Notes: generated from the sequence alone by a model not told the origin. DNA of 64,000 nucleotides from Bos javanicus (GCF_032452875.1 NC_083883.1:59642698-59706697); one strand, 5' to 3'. Positions 34,561-45,999 are shown, counted from the first letter of the stretch. Numbers and translations are program-made.

Positions 34561-34779
34561 GTGTATTCTATGTTTAGAATTGATGTATTGTTAGATCAGG
34601 TGGGAATTGCTAAAATCATATCATCGGTTGATTTATATAAAGGGTTATGGTAAATGACCTTCAGTAAAGAATATAATCTAAAATGGTTTTTGTAACATCA
34701 GATGGACTGTAAAGATTTAATGGCTTACCCTTTGGACTGAGGACCTCTTAGACGGATATATTCTTACAGTTTAAAAGGG

Positions 34780-35195
34780 TCTTAGAAGCCAGTTTTTCAA
34801 GCCTTCTGACCACTGGAGTAATGACTTCTACTGTATTTCCACAAGGTTCACAACCTGACTTGGATACACCTCATGACAGGGACCTCACTGCCTCACAAGA
34901 CACCTTTTCCATTTTTGGAATTCTAATATAAAACTGCTCATATTTATTTAGAAGGCAAAACTTTTTTAAGCCCCAACTTTTCCTTCTTGAACACAGTTGC
35001 CGTTCATATTTGAAGCCACTGTTAAGCATTCCCTTTATCTCTTTTTCAGGCTATACAAATTTAATCAATTCAGCCATTCTCCATACACATTTCGGGACCC
35101 CTCAACATCCTGACTTCCTTCTCTGGGGCCACTTTGTAGGTCAGTTAAAATATAACCCCTGAATTAAGCACAGTACTTCAAATATGGTGCAAGAG
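34780..35195 (-). mobile_element. L3/CR1-like ancient LINE, antisense
   Basis: The order 'gacagggacctcactgcctc' (34877-34896), 'ttttcaggctatacaaattt' (35043-35062), 'caacatcctgacttccttct', and 'aagcacagtacttcaaatat' fits the reverse complement of the 3' region of CR1/L3 LINEs. The same order is found in bird CR1 elements, which fits an element older than the mammal radiation. Confidence 0.6.
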
Positions 35196-35254
35196 GAAAT
35201 ATTTACCCCCAGTTCATGGAACATGATGTCTTTTTTAATCCCACCAAAGACTAA

Positions 35255-36080
35255 CATTTGACTAAATTAAATAGACTTTTCTCCAAAGACAGCATACAAA
35301 TGGCCAACAGGTTTATAGAAAAATGCTTACTGTCATAATCATCAGGGAAACACAAATCAAAACCACAATAAGACATGACTTAACATCTATCAGGATGGGT
35401 ATTACCAAAAAAAAAAAGACAAGGGTTGGCCAAAAAGTGGAGAAAATTTAATCTTTTGGCACTGCTATTGAGAATGCAAAATGGTGCAGATACTTTGGTA
35501 AACAGTATGGAGTTTCCTTTAAAAATTAAAAATAGAACTATCATATGACTCTGCACTCCCACTTTTGAATATTTAACCAAAAGAATTGAAATCAGGATCT
35601 CAAAAAAAAAAAAAAAGATAGTATTCCCATGCTTATTGCAGCTTGCAATCACCAAGACAGAGAAATGACCTAGATGTCCATTGACAGATGAATGGATAAA
35701 GAAAATGTGGTATACACATACATATTTAGTTTGAAAGAAGAAACTTCTACAATATGAGACAATACAGATGAACCTTGAGGACATTATGCTACATAAATTA
35801 AGGCAGTCATAGAAAAACAAATACTGCACGGTTCTACTTACACGAGGCATCTAAAATAGTCAAATTCATAGAATCAGAGAGTGGAATAGGACTAGGGAGA
35901 GGGAAATGGAGAGCTACTAAATAATGTGCAGAAAGTTTCAGTTAAGGAAGATGAATAAGTTCTAAAGATATGCCGTATAACATTCTACCTATCATCAATA
36001 ATAATGTACTATACACTTAAAAATTTATGAAGAGAGTAGATCTCATGTTTTGCTCTTACCACAATAAAATAATTTTTATG
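35255..36080 (+). mobile_element. L1 LINE 3' end (ORF2 tail plus UTR)
   Basis: Starts in ORF2 C-terminal text ('tagacttttctccaaagaca' at 35271) and runs to the UTR end 'cttaccacaataaaataatt' near 36055. A-runs at 35407-35417 and 35601-35615 have expanded. Frames broken throughout. Confidence 0.8.
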
Positions 36081-36204
36081 GGATGATACAAAGAAAAATA
36101 GAATTTATGTATGTGAAGCCCCACTTCACTATTGGCTCATATTATACTCATAACTTTGGCCATGGTGTCCTCATTAACAAAACAAAAGCCTAGGCTAAAA
36201 GATC

Positions 36205-36545
36205 AAAATTTTTAACGCATATATATGGAATTTAGAAAGGTAGTAACAATAACCCTGTATACGAGATAGCAAGAGAGACCCTGATGTATAGAACAGTCTT
36301 TTGGACTCTTTGGGAGAGGGAGAGGGTGGGATGATTTGGGAGAATGGCATTCAAACATGTATAATATCACTGGATGCTTGGGGCTGGTGCACTGGGACGA
36401 CCCAGAGGGATGGTACGGGGAGGGAGGAGGGTTCAGGATGGGGAACACGTGTATACCTATGGCGGATCATGTTGACATATGGCAAAACCAATACAATATT
36501 GTAAAGTTAAAAAATAAAATGAAAAAAATAATTGAAAAAAATTTT
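36205..36545 (+). mobile_element. Ruminant L1 3' UTR with internal deletion
   Basis: From 'acgcatatatatggaattta' through 'ttgggagagggagagggtgg', then a jump at about 36370 ('ataatatcactggatgcttg') that skips the segment normally lying between these parts, then the hallmark 'tggatgcttggggctggtgc' and A-rich tail. Confidence 0.85.
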
Positions 36546-36886
36546 AAACAACTTTTAAAAATTACTTTCCGTTTACAATTTTTAAGAAACGTTGGCTAAT
36601 ATTTCCCATTTTCTACAATGCATCCTTGAGCCTATTTTATAGCCAAGAGTTTGCATCTCTCACTGTCTTGTTCCTCTCACCTTCTCACCCCTATACTGCC
36701 CCCACCACTATCCACACTGGTAACCTCTAGTTTGTTCTCTATATCCGGGAATTTGCTTCTTTTTTATTGACTAGTCTGTTATACTTTTTAGATTTCATAT
36801 ATAAATGACATTTAGTATTTGTCTTTCTCTGTCTGACTTTTTTCAATTAGCATTCAGTTCAGTTCAGTTCAATTGCTCAGTCGTGT

Positions 36887-38108
36887 CTAACTCTTTGTGA
36901 CTCCAAGGACTGCTGCACACAAGGCCTCCCTGTCCATCACCAACTCCCGGAGTTTACTCAACCTCATGTCAATTGAGTCTGTGATGCCATCCAACCATCT
37001 CATCCTCTGTCGTCCCCTTCTCCTCCCGCCTTCAGTCTTTACCAGCATCAGGGTCTTTTCAAATGAGTCAGTTCTTTGCATCAGGTGGCCAAAGTATTGG
37101 AGTTTCAGCTTCAGTGTCAGTCCTTCCAAAGAATATCTGGGACTGATTTTCTTTAGGATGGACTGGTTGGATCTCCTTGCAGTCCAAGGGACTCTCAAGA
37201 GTCTTCTTCAACACCACAGTTCAAAACCATCAATTCTTCAGTGCTCAGCTTTCTTCACAGTCCAACTCTCACATCCATACATGACTACTGCAAAAACCAT
37301 AGCCTTGACTAGACGGACATTTGTTGGCAAAGTAATGTCTTTGCTTTTCAATATGCTGTCTAGGTTGGTCACACCTTTCTTCCAAGGAGTAAGCGTCTTT
37401 TAATTTCATGGCTGCAGTCACCATCTGCAGTGATTTTAGAGCCCCTAAAAATAAAGTCTGCCACTGTTTCTACTGTTTCTCCATCTATTTGCCATGAAGT
37501 GATGGGACCAGATGCCATGATCTTTGTTTTCTGAATGTTGAGCTTTAAGCCAACTTTTTCACTATCCTCTTTCACTTTCATCAAGAGGCTCTTTAGTTCT
37601 TCTTCACTTTCTGCCATAAGGGTGGTATCATCTGCATATGTGAGGTTATTAATATTTCTCCCAGCAATCTTGATTTCAGCTTGTGCTTTCTTGTGCTTTC
37701 CAGCCCAGCGTTTGTCATGATGTAGTCTGCACATAAGTCAAAAAAGCACAGTGATAATATAAAGCCTTGATGTATTCCTTTTCCTGTTTGGAACCAGTGT
37801 GTTGTTCCATTTTCAGTTCTAACTGTTGCTTCCTAACTTGCATATACAGATTTCTCAAGCAGCAGGTCAGGTATTCCCATCTCTTTCAGAATTTTCAACA
37901 CTTTATCCAGATCCACAGAGTCAAAGGCTTTGGCATAGTCAATAAAGCAGATATAGATGCTTTTCTGGAACTGTCTTGCTCTTTCGATGATCCAGCACAT
38001 GTTGGCAATTTGATCTCTGGTTCCTCTGCCTTTTCTAAAACCAGCTTGAACATCTGGAAGTTCATGGTTCATGTATTGCTGAAGCCTGGCTTGGAGAATT
38101 TTAAGCAT
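36887..38108 (-). pseudogene. BovB ORF2 remnant in the inverted copy
   Basis: Readable minus-strand pieces: 38108-37833 (with 'GFRKGRGTRDQIANMCWII'), 37734-37369 (catalytic YADD intact at 37638-37627) and 37198-36887 (C-terminal domain). Frames change between them. The separate inverted segment reads plus at 38473-38673 ('MEVRNRFKGLDLIDRVPDEQ'). Confidence 0.85.
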
Positions 38109-38135
38109 TACTTTACTAGTGTGTGAGATGAGTGC

Positions 38136-38337
38136 TGCTGCAGCTAAGTCACTTCAGTCGTGTCCGACTCTGTGCGACCCCAGAGATGACAGCCCACCAG
38201 GCTCCCCCGTCCCTGGGATTCTCCAGGCAAGAACACTGGAGTGGGTTGCCATTTCCTTCTCCAATGCATGAAAGTGAAAAGTGAAAGTGAAGCCGCTCAG
38301 TCGTGTCTGACTCTTAGCAACCCCATGGACTGCAGCC
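38136..38337 (-). mobile_element. Bov-A2 SINE inside BovB
   Basis: Antisense Bov-A2: 'gctaagtcacttcagtcgtg', the 'aagtgaaaagtgaaagtgaa' linker, then the second unit, which stops early at 'ggactgcagcct'. The left unit is complete, the right one truncated, and no duplication is visible, so a deletion removed its right end. Confidence 0.85.
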
Positions 38338-38724
38338 TATTGTGCGGAAGTTTGAGCATTCTTTGGTATTGCCTTTCTTTGGGATTAGAATGAAAATTGA
38401 CCCATCTTTGCATGAAATGTTTCCACTAGACCATTCAGGTATGACCTAAATCAAATCCCTTATGATTATACAGTGGAAGTGAGAAACAGATTTAAGGGAC
38501 TAGATCTGATAGACAGAGTGCCTGATGAACAATGGACGGAGGTTTGTGACATTGTACAGGAGACAGGGAGCAAGACCATCCCCAAGAAAAAGAAATGTAA
38601 AAAGTCAAAATGGCTGTCTGAGGAGGCCTTACAAATAGCTGTGAAACAAAGAGAAGTGAAGGGTTTTATCTAATGTGTTAGTTTTTCACATCAGGTGGCC
38701 AACGATGTCTTAATAGTATTTCAT

Positions 38725-38760
38725 TGTGTGTATACATATATACATACACACACACACATA
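38725..38760. repeat. (TG)/(TATACA)/(CA) compound microsatellite
   Basis: Short alternating run that grew inside the antisense L1, where L1 itself has 'tgtgtgtatatata'. Confidence 0.8.
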
Positions 38761-39359
38761 CTGTATCTTCTTTATCCATTCACCTATGAATGGACACCTA
38801 GGTTGCTTCCATGTTTGGGCAACTGTAAATAATGCTGCTATGAACACTGGAATGTATGTATTTTTTTAATTAATGTTTTTGGTTTTTTTCAGATGTATAC
38901 CCAGAAGTGGAATTGTTGGGTAATATGAAAGTTCTCATTCTAGTTTTTTTTAGGAAACTCCATACTGTCTTCCACAGCAGTTGCTCCAATGTACATTCCC
39001 ACCAACGGTGTGCAAGGTTTTCTTTTTCCCCTTATCCTCACCAGTGTTTGTCATTTGTGTTCTTTTTGATCATGTCTTTCAACAGGTGAGATGATACCTC
39101 ATTATGGTTTTCATTTGCATTTCCCTGATGATTAAGCATCTTTTCATTTGCTAGTTGGCCATCTGCATTTGCTCTTTGGAAAAATATCTATTCACTGTTT
39201 ATGGCCATTTTTCAACCGAGTTATTTTTTTTGATGTTGAATTGTGTAAGCTGTTTATATATGCTGGATATCAATCCCTTGTTGATCATATCATTTGCAAA
39301 TATTTTCTCCCATTCATTTTGTATTTTTGGTGATCATTTATTTTGCTGTGCAAAGTGCC

Positions 39360-40380
39360 CTTAGAATAGTATCTGATACTTAGCCTCATATCAGCTGCCA
39401 GCCTAAGCATTCCCAGTCTTGAGTTACATAATTAAATTGTTGATCCTAAATTCAGGACATTAAGCTTTTCTATATTTAAAGTTTTCCTTCTTAATGTGGA
39501 CTGAGTACTCAGGATTCAGGCTCCAGATACTTTTGAATCTTGGTTCCCTCATCTCTTTCCTTATAATTTCTTTTCCCAGGACTTGAGCACCTGCCTTTTT
39601 GATAAGCAAACTTCCCATGCCTTCTTCCAAGTCACCAGTCTCTTCCTAAAGATCAAATTTGACTTTATTAAGCAGTTATGGCTGAAGATATAACATGGCA
39701 AGATTTATCAGGGTGTATGTGGATATCATAAAAGTAATGTTTGGGTAAAACAGTAAATTACATTGTGTGTGTATACATACATACATACACACGCATATAT
39801 ACATGTGTGTATATATACACATGCATACTTTGAGGCAGCCCAATCAACTTTGAAATTGCTTAGAAACCAAATCACATTTGAGAACCACAATTTATAAGCC
39901 ACAAAGCATTAAGAAAATTTCTCAGAGAAGAAATGAGCTTTTTGCTTCTTTACCAGTCTCCAGGGCTCTATTCAATTCAGAAAACTTTCTTAGCAATGAC
40001 AAAATAAACCTCAGCTCCCCAACATGGCTTATAGAATTTTTCACAATGTTGACCCCTCTGCCTCTCTCACCAATATTCCAGTCACATAAAAATTGTTCTT
40101 CTTTCCACAAACAAACCATATTACTTTACACTTACATCTTCTGATATGCTAGTCCTTCTGCCTATTAACATTTCTTTCCTTTTCTCTCTGTGGCAAACTT
40201 CCATTTCATTTTTAGAGACCTAATGCAAATACAATTTCTTCTGTGAAATTAACTCAAATTCCAAAACCATAGCTCCTTTTTCTGAGTTTTCCCACTGGAC
40301 TCTCTAATCCCCCTTTTAGAATCCTCACAAAGTTATATTGTGATCAACTGTGTCTTACTGAAAGTAGATAGCTAGGGGAC
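39360..40380. other. Unassigned DNA with a compound microsatellite
   Basis: No repeat family or gene recognised except the microsatellite at 39762-39828 (TGTG, TACA, CACA and TATA blocks, partly palindromic around 39805). Opposed frames at 39878-40144 and 40119-39922 have no recognised domain. Confidence 0.45.
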
Positions 40381-40385
40381 ATCAG

Positions 40386-40577
40386 GCTTCCCTGGTGGCT
40401 CAGCTGGTAAAGAATCCACCTGCAATGTGGGAAACCTGGGTTCAACCCCTTGGTTAGGAAGACCCCATGGAGAAGAGAAAGGCTACCCACTCCAGAATTC
40501 TGGCCTGGAGAATTCCATGGACTGTATAGTCCATGGAGCCACAAAGAGTTGGACACAACTGAGCAACTTTCACTTTT
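40386..40577 (+). mobile_element. Bov-tA SINE, first of a four-unit row
   Basis: Head 'aggcttccctggtggctcag', B-box-like 'gggttcaacccct', body ending 'gagcaactttcacttttgag'. Close to consensus. Confidence 0.92.
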
Positions 40578-40705
40578 GAGATTTCCCTGGTGGTCCAGTG
40601 GCTAAGACTCCACATTCCCAATGCAGAGGGCCCAGGTTCGATCCCTGGTCAGGGAACTAAATAGTGAATGCTGCAACTAAAAACTGGCACAGCCAAATAA
40701 GTAAT
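40578..40705 (+). mobile_element. CHR/ART2-type SINE, second of the row
   Basis: Head 'atttccctggtggtccagtg' with 'aggttcgatccctggtcagg' and a short body ending 'cagccaaataagtaattatt'. It begins directly where the first SINE ends. Confidence 0.85.
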
Positions 40706-40710
40706 TATTT

Positions 40711-40832
40711 GGGGCTTTCCTGATATCTCAGTTGGTAAAGAATGTGCCTGCAATGCAAGAGACCCCAGTTCAATTCCTGGGTTGGGAAGATCCACTGGAG
40801 AAGGGATAGGCTACCCACTCCAGTATTTTGGA
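40711..40832 (+). mobile_element. Bov-tA SINE, third of the row, truncated
   Basis: Head 'ggggctttcctgatatctca', 'cagttcaattcctgggttgg', then 'ggctacccactccagtattt' where the body stops and the next head begins. This head, short body, head order is typical of two-headed Bov-tA forms. Confidence 0.88.
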
Positions 40833-40892
40833 GCTTCCCTTGTGGCTTAGCTGGTAAAGAATCTGCCTACAATGTGGGAGACCTGGGAACAT
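40833..40892 (+). mobile_element. Bov-tA head, fourth of the row, truncated
   Basis: Only the tRNA-like head survives: 'cttcccttgtggcttagctg' to 'gtgggagacctggg'. The rest is cut off in front of the B-box region. Confidence 0.85.
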
Positions 40893-41069
40893 TGTATGAT
40901 AACTCAACTGATGCCCTAAGTTTTGGGCATATTGTAGAATTTAGATTTTAAGCAAGTATTTCAGGACTTATCTACCATGAATAGTATTGTCTCTGTGAGG
41001 AAATGTAAACAGTGTTCTACATAGCAGAATTTTAAATTAACTTTGAGAACACAATCCTATCACTGATCT

Positions 41070-41470
41070 GTTCTTTCATTCAACAAGTGTTTCTTGAACA
41101 TTTACTATATGTCAGTCATTGTTTGAGTCACAAGAGATACAATGTTAATCAACCAGTCAAATATATGGCCCTCAGGGAGCTTATATGCTAATGGGGAAGA
41201 TAAAATAAAAAGACAAAATAAGTTTGAAAATTAGGTAGGTTGAAAAATGACAATAGCAGAAGGAAAAATAAATCTTGGCAAATGGAGTAGAAAATATCAG
41301 GGGAAATGGCTGCAACTTTTAGATAAATGATGAGGTAAGGTTTCCCAGAAATGGTGCAGCAGAGTGCAAATCTGAAGGACATGAGCAAGTGAGCCATTCT
41401 AGGAAGCTAGAATGCCAGGGAACGGAAACAGCAAGGTCAAGGATGAAAAGAGGAAGGCTGCCTAGACCGT
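41070..41470 (-). mobile_element. L2-like LINE 3' region, antisense
   Basis: 'tctttcattcaacaagtgtt' (41070-41089) and 'ttactatatgtcagtcattg' are the reverse complement of the L2 3' end, and 'ccctcagggagcttatatgc' follows in the expected order. Text of the same flavour ('ggaacggaaacagcaaggtc') continues. Confidence 0.55.
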
Positions 41471-42650
41471 CCAAGAGCAGCAGTGAGGCAATGTGGCTGA
41501 AGCGGGAAGAGCAGGGCGAAGAAGGAACACAACCAGGAGCCAGGCCCCATCGAGCCTTGTAGGTAAGTGTGAGAACTTAGGGTTTTAGGCTGATGAGATG
41601 AGACTCAGATGAGAGTGATAAGAAGACTGATATGATCTAACATATCTTTAGAGGATCCCTCTGGTTGCTGGGATAAGATAGGTTTGCGGGAGGCAAGGGG
41701 GGTAAAGGCGGAAGCAAGACACTAATTGGGAAATTACTGTAACACAGGTGAGACACAATCAGGTGAGAAGCAATGGTCAAATTAGAAGAATTTGTCGGGA
41801 TTTTCTGACGGACCAATAAAGGTTGTCAGAGAAACAGAAGAGTTAAGGCTGAGGTCAATGCATTTTTATCCTAGCAATTTAAGGACTGAAGTTATACTAA
41901 CTGAAATGGAGAAGCGTATAAGAAAAGCTCATCTAGAGAAAAACCTAGAACTTAGCTTTGGAAATGTTAAAGTTTCCAGGTCCTATTAGACATCCAAGAG
42001 ACGATGCCCATCAAGTGACGAAGGTTCAGAATCAGGGAAGGCATCCAGACTGGAGATAGTAATTTGAATAATATCAGCACAGAGATGCTACTTAAAACCA
42101 TGAATCCAGATCAGATCACCTACAGAGGAATTATAGATAGAGAAAAAAAAAAAAAAGAGGTCCAAGAGCAGGGCACTGGGGTACTCTAATATTTAGGAGA
42201 TGAGGAAATGAGAAAACAGGGGGAAAAAAGATTTAGAAGAAGCATTTTAAAAGGTAGGAGGAAAACCAGGCAAGAGTAGTATTATGGAAGCAAAGAAGAA
42301 AAAAATTTTCACACAGAAGAGAGTGAACAGCTGTGTGTCAAGTGCTGTTGAGATTTTAAGTAAGATGAAGACAGAGAATAACCACTGGATTTAGCAACAT
42401 GGAACTCAAGGGTGACCTTGACAAATGCAGTTTCAGAAGAGTAGTGCTGGTGAAGGCTTAATTGGAGTAGATTCAAGTGAGGGTGGAGGAGAGAAATTAA
42501 AGCAATTAAAGAAATTTAAGGCATTTTGAAGTAAAGAGAAGGAGATAATAGAGTTAACTGGAATGGGAATTAAGGTCAAGAGAGGTTTTCTTTCTTTCAG
42601 GGTGGGAGAAACAATAGACTGTTTGAACGCAATAGAGAAAGGAATGTTTA
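41471..42650. repeat. Probable continuation of the ancient repeat; old, unassigned
   Basis: 'gaggatccctctggttgctg' at 41652, 'catcgagccttgtaggtaag' at 41548 and similar phrases are widespread in old mammalian repeats found downstream of L2-like antisense ends. I cannot assign the family. An A-run of 15 lies at about 42141. No gene evident. Confidence 0.35.
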
Positions 42651-42699
42651 GTAGGGAATATTCAGTAGAATGGGGGAAGAACAATGATAGGGCAGAGAG

Positions 42700-44380
42700 G
42701 GGGTGAATGCCAGAGTAGTATCCCTGAGCAGGCTTTAGGAAATACAGTAGTATGAGTTACATAGAAGCAATAATATGGGCAGAATACGGAGAGTGGTTAG
42801 ATAATGGGAAGGCCACATAAGCAAGCTACCAACGAAGATTTAGAATGAAGGCAAGGATCAGGGCTGCAGGTTGAGGTTGCAGACCAAGTCAGGAACACGC
42901 AGGCGAAACACAAGAAAACAGAAGGACCAAAGTCAGGGGAGCCGTCTGAGACGACATCCAGGAAATTACCATAAAGTCAAGGCAAAGAGAACTTGAAAGC
43001 ATGAACTGTAGAACCAATGATGTAACACAAAGTGTTCTTTGTTGTGCGAAGACCCATTTTCAGGGTCTGTGATAATTTCCCATGGATGTCTTTTCTTCCT
43101 CTGGTTCCTGAATCTGATGGCCAGTGTATCCTTTTTAAGAGATGCCTTTATCATTACTTTAATGATAAGCTATATTTGTATACAAAAAGCATTATTAAAT
43201 GTGTAATATACCAAGGGCTCTGAAAATCACTTCACTGTAGCAGAGTCTCATCAATGCTTCTAAAACCCACAAAGATAATCACACAGAAATAAACACCAGG
43301 GTGGCAGACTGTGGCCACCAAACCATTTTCAACTTCTGGGGCACTCACATACTACCTTTACTGCCTCTGTGTGTCGTTTGGGGTCATATGACACTGAAAT
43401 GTTAGAAATGCAAAAAGGGAATACTCTGAGTCCCTGAGTCACTAGGTCCCTGGAAGACAAGAACACCAGAGGGCTGTCCAAACCTGCATCAGATTCTGAC
43501 AAAAACAAGAAATAAATCACTGTATTAAGTCACTGACACTTATATATATGTATTTTTTCCCTACAGCATAGCCTAACATGACCCTGACTACAACATAGAC
43601 ACACCATCTTAGCAGAGGTAACCATTTGTCCTATAAATGCCAATCCTTTAAGCCATAACAAACATCACAGATGCTTAAATAACAAGTTCCCTTAGGATAT
43701 AAAACATAATTTGATTCCCAACAATTTGGTTTACTCACAGCACATCTGGTTTTCAGGAATACATCTATGGAAATTGAGTCACCTCTTTAATGATACTGTA
43801 TTTGCATCTGAGGAACAGGAAAGACAAGACTGACTGCAGGTTAAATAAAAAGTGCCTAGGTCTATCTTAATTTGCTCTCTAAGCTCCTGATGATAACATA
43901 TGTAAACACCCTGTAGGTAATTAAATTCTAAATTCTTCTTTGCTGTAATGATCCAGGTGTCACTGGAATAGTTTTTTTAAGACATTTTGCCTACCTAAGG
44001 CCTCAACATATGATTTTTTTTTCTTTTTTAATTAAACCTCTGCCCAGGAATAAAGCATCTTATTCATACAGTCAAATCTTTCCAGAACCCTCCAACTCAG
44101 CTAAGAGAGCCAGTCTAGCTGATTCAGGCAATAGTGTTGCCTTTTAAAATACTGTCCCCAAAGAATCCTTTGCAGCTACTCAGAGCCAGCATAGAGTCAA
44201 TTATTAAGGTTTGTACCTGTATTGCTTAGACTGCACTTTCCCCCTAATACTGTCCCTATTAATCTACTCAGGAACCAATTTGCTATTTCTGACGCTGGTT
44301 AGGGGTTGTTCGGATGCCTGTTTGTAATTTATTTGGTTGCTTTCAGCTGATGTTTGGGTTTAGACCATGCCACCTGGTGG
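42700..44380. other. Low-repeat DNA, possible MaLR LTR end
   Basis: Mostly unassigned. 43490-43560 ('aataaatcactgtattaagt') resembles the 3' end of a MaLR-type LTR, weakly. No complete LTR or internal region is seen. Opposed short frames at 43032-43223 and 43154-42966 have no recognised domain. Confidence 0.35.
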
Positions 44381-44590
44381 TCCCCCTGGTGGCTCAGATG
44401 GGGGTAAAGAATTTCCTCTCTACCACGCAGGAGATCGGGTTTGATCCCTGTGTTGGGAAGATTCCCCTGAAGAGGAAAATGGCAACCTACTCCAGTATTC
44501 TTGCCTGAAGAATTCTGTGGACAGAGGAGCCTGGTGGGCTACAGTCCACAGTGTCGCAAAGAATCAGACACAACTGAGCAACTTTCAGTC
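44381..44590 (+). mobile_element. Bov-tA SINE
   Basis: Head 'tccccctggtggctcagatg', B-box-like 'gggtttgatccctg', body to 'acaactgagcaactttcagt'. Tail is a 'cagtcagtcagtcac' repeat. Target-site duplication unclear. Confidence 0.87.
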
Positions 44591-44746
44591 AGTCAGTCAC
44601 TCATTCACATAGTGCAGATGCTGCAGAAAGGGTCTCTGGAACACCTCCTGCATCATGAATCTCTTGCTGAAAGTACTGAAAGTATTTTTTCTACTTCACT
44701 GATAAAATAACAGGGTTTATTAACCAGGGCTTATTATCTCTACTGG

Positions 44747-44763
44747 TTTTTTTTTTTTTTTTT
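44747..44763. repeat. Poly(T) run
   Basis: About 17 T bases within otherwise unassigned DNA (44600-44985). Confidence 0.85.
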
Positions 44764-44996
44764 AATCATTGGCAGTAAGTTTCTCTAACAGCATCACTAT
44801 CCCAAATATTTGTTAAGGGCTTAAACAGTTTCTAATGCTGCTGCTTTATTTAATTTACAGCCATTTCTGAAAACATACCATTCAGTGTTTGGTGAAACAG
44901 CTTATGCCTCCTGCCGTATTTCACATTTTGTTTTATGTTTTGGTAGATTTCACTATGATCCTTTTTTAACCAGTAAAATATTTTTAGGGAAGAAGA

Positions 44997-45225
44997 TGTA
45001 TTCATGCGTATTAAGTTGCTTCACAATTGTGTCCAATTCTTTGGGACCTATGGATTGCAGCCCACTAGGCTCCTCTTTCCATGGGATCCCTACCAGGCAA
45101 GAATACTGGAGTGGATTGCCATGCCCTGTTCCAGGGGATCTTCCCAACCCAGGGATCAAACCTGTATTTCCTGAAGCTCCTGCACTGCTGGTGGATTCTT
45201 TACTGCTGAGCCACTGAAGAAGCCC
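44997..45225 (-). mobile_element. Bov-tA SINE
   Basis: Minus copy, plus-strand right end 'ttactgctgagccactgaag'. Flanked by 'agggaagaaga' (44986-44996) and 'aggaaagaaga' (45226-45236), one mismatch. Confidence 0.88.
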
Positions 45226-45332
45226 AGGAAAGAAGACACGTTTTCTTTAAACAGTAAAGTTGCAGAAAAAGTCCTATATCATGAAATCTTTTCACAGATC
45301 TAAATAGCAACAGTGGGTTGCTTTTTACCAGA

Positions 45333-45371
45333 ACTTTAAAATATAGCAGAACTTTAAAAGAGCAGAACTTT
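45333..45371. repeat. Three short tandem copies of a cagaacttt-bearing unit
   Basis: The word 'cagaacttt' occurs at about 45330, 45348 and 45363, 15-18 bp apart. The third copy is the target site of the next SINE and so recurs at 45678-45686. Confidence 0.75.
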
Positions 45372-45677
45372 CGGACTTCTCTGGTGGCATAGTGGTTAAG
45401 GATCTGCTTGCCAATGCAGGAGACAGAGGTTTGATTCCTGGTCCAGGATTGCACATGCTAAGGAGCAACTAAACCAGAGTGCCACAGCTACTGAAGCCTG
45501 CGGACCCAGAGCCTATGATCCACAGCAAGAGGAGCCAGGGCAAGGAGAAACCCGAGCACTGCAAGGAAAAGCAACAACCGCACTCACTGCAACTAGAGAA
45601 AGCTTGTGCACAGAAAGCAATGAAGACCCAGCATGGTCAAAAATTAAAAATAAGCTATAAAAATAATAGTATAACAA
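45372..45677 (+). mobile_element. CHR/ART2-type SINE
   Basis: Head 'cggacttctctggtggcata', B-box-like 'ggtttgattcctgg', body ending 'caatgaagacccagcatggt' and A-rich tail. Flanked by the 9-bp duplication 'cagaacttt' (45363-45371, 45678-45686). Confidence 0.87.
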
Positions 45678-45771
45678 CAGAACTTTTTAAAAAAATATTT
45701 GAGCCTCTTAATTTTCATAGAGGTTAACTGTATTCTCTCATGGCCTCATTTCACAAAAGCAGTTGTAGTAA

Positions 45772-45995
45772 AGTGGGAGGCATATGGAAACTACTCAGCT
45801 TACCTGAGTCTAAATTCTGACTCTGCCACTTGCCAACTCTATAATTTGGGACAAATCACTTACCTTCTATAAGCTTTATCATCCTCATCTGTGAACTGGG
45901 GCTCATACTACTTGTCCACAGGGTTATTCTAAGAAGTCAATAGAGTACCCATGTGAAAGTGTCTATCACTGAGCTGGGCCCAAAATAGACCATCA
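45772..45995 (+). mobile_element. MIR SINE
   Basis: Sense: 'tctgactctgccacttgcca' (45817-45836), 'cctcatctgtgaactggggc', then 'gggttattctaagaagtcaa' and 'gctgggcccaaaata'. Confidence 0.75.
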
Positions 45996-45999
45996 AAAT

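Larger units (their letters stand above)
36854..38695 (-). mobile_element. BovB LINE with inverted 5' segment, inside L1
   Basis: The 3' part (36854-38400) is on the minus strand, with the 'cagttcagttcagttcaatt' tail at 36856. At 38401-38421 a short minus-strand piece from further upstream of the element follows. At about 38424 the orientation flips: 38424-38660 is plus-strand BovB ('ccactagaccattcaggtat'), representing a more 5' part of the element. That arrangement is a 5' inversion with internal loss. A Bov-A2 sits at 38136-38337. Exact right border and duplication unclear. Confidence 0.85.
36580..39355 (-). mobile_element. L1 LINE 3' region, antisense, split by a BovB
   Basis: 36580-36853 is antisense L1 UTR and ORF2 end ('tagatttcatatataaatga'). 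38700-39355 continues in antisense ORF2: 'ggtgagatgatacctcatta' (39085-39104), 'tccctgatgattaagcatct', and 'atcaatcccttgttgatcat'. The two halves join collinearly once the BovB is removed. Confidence 0.82.

Noticed and set aside
35380..35850. 156-codon open frame, minus strand
   Set aside because: Antisense of the L1 3' end, with a poly(F) run produced by an A-run.
43400..43600. Complete endogenous retrovirus-like LTR
   Set aside because: Only a weak resemblance to a MaLR LTR 3' end; no left end, primer site, internal region or duplication found.
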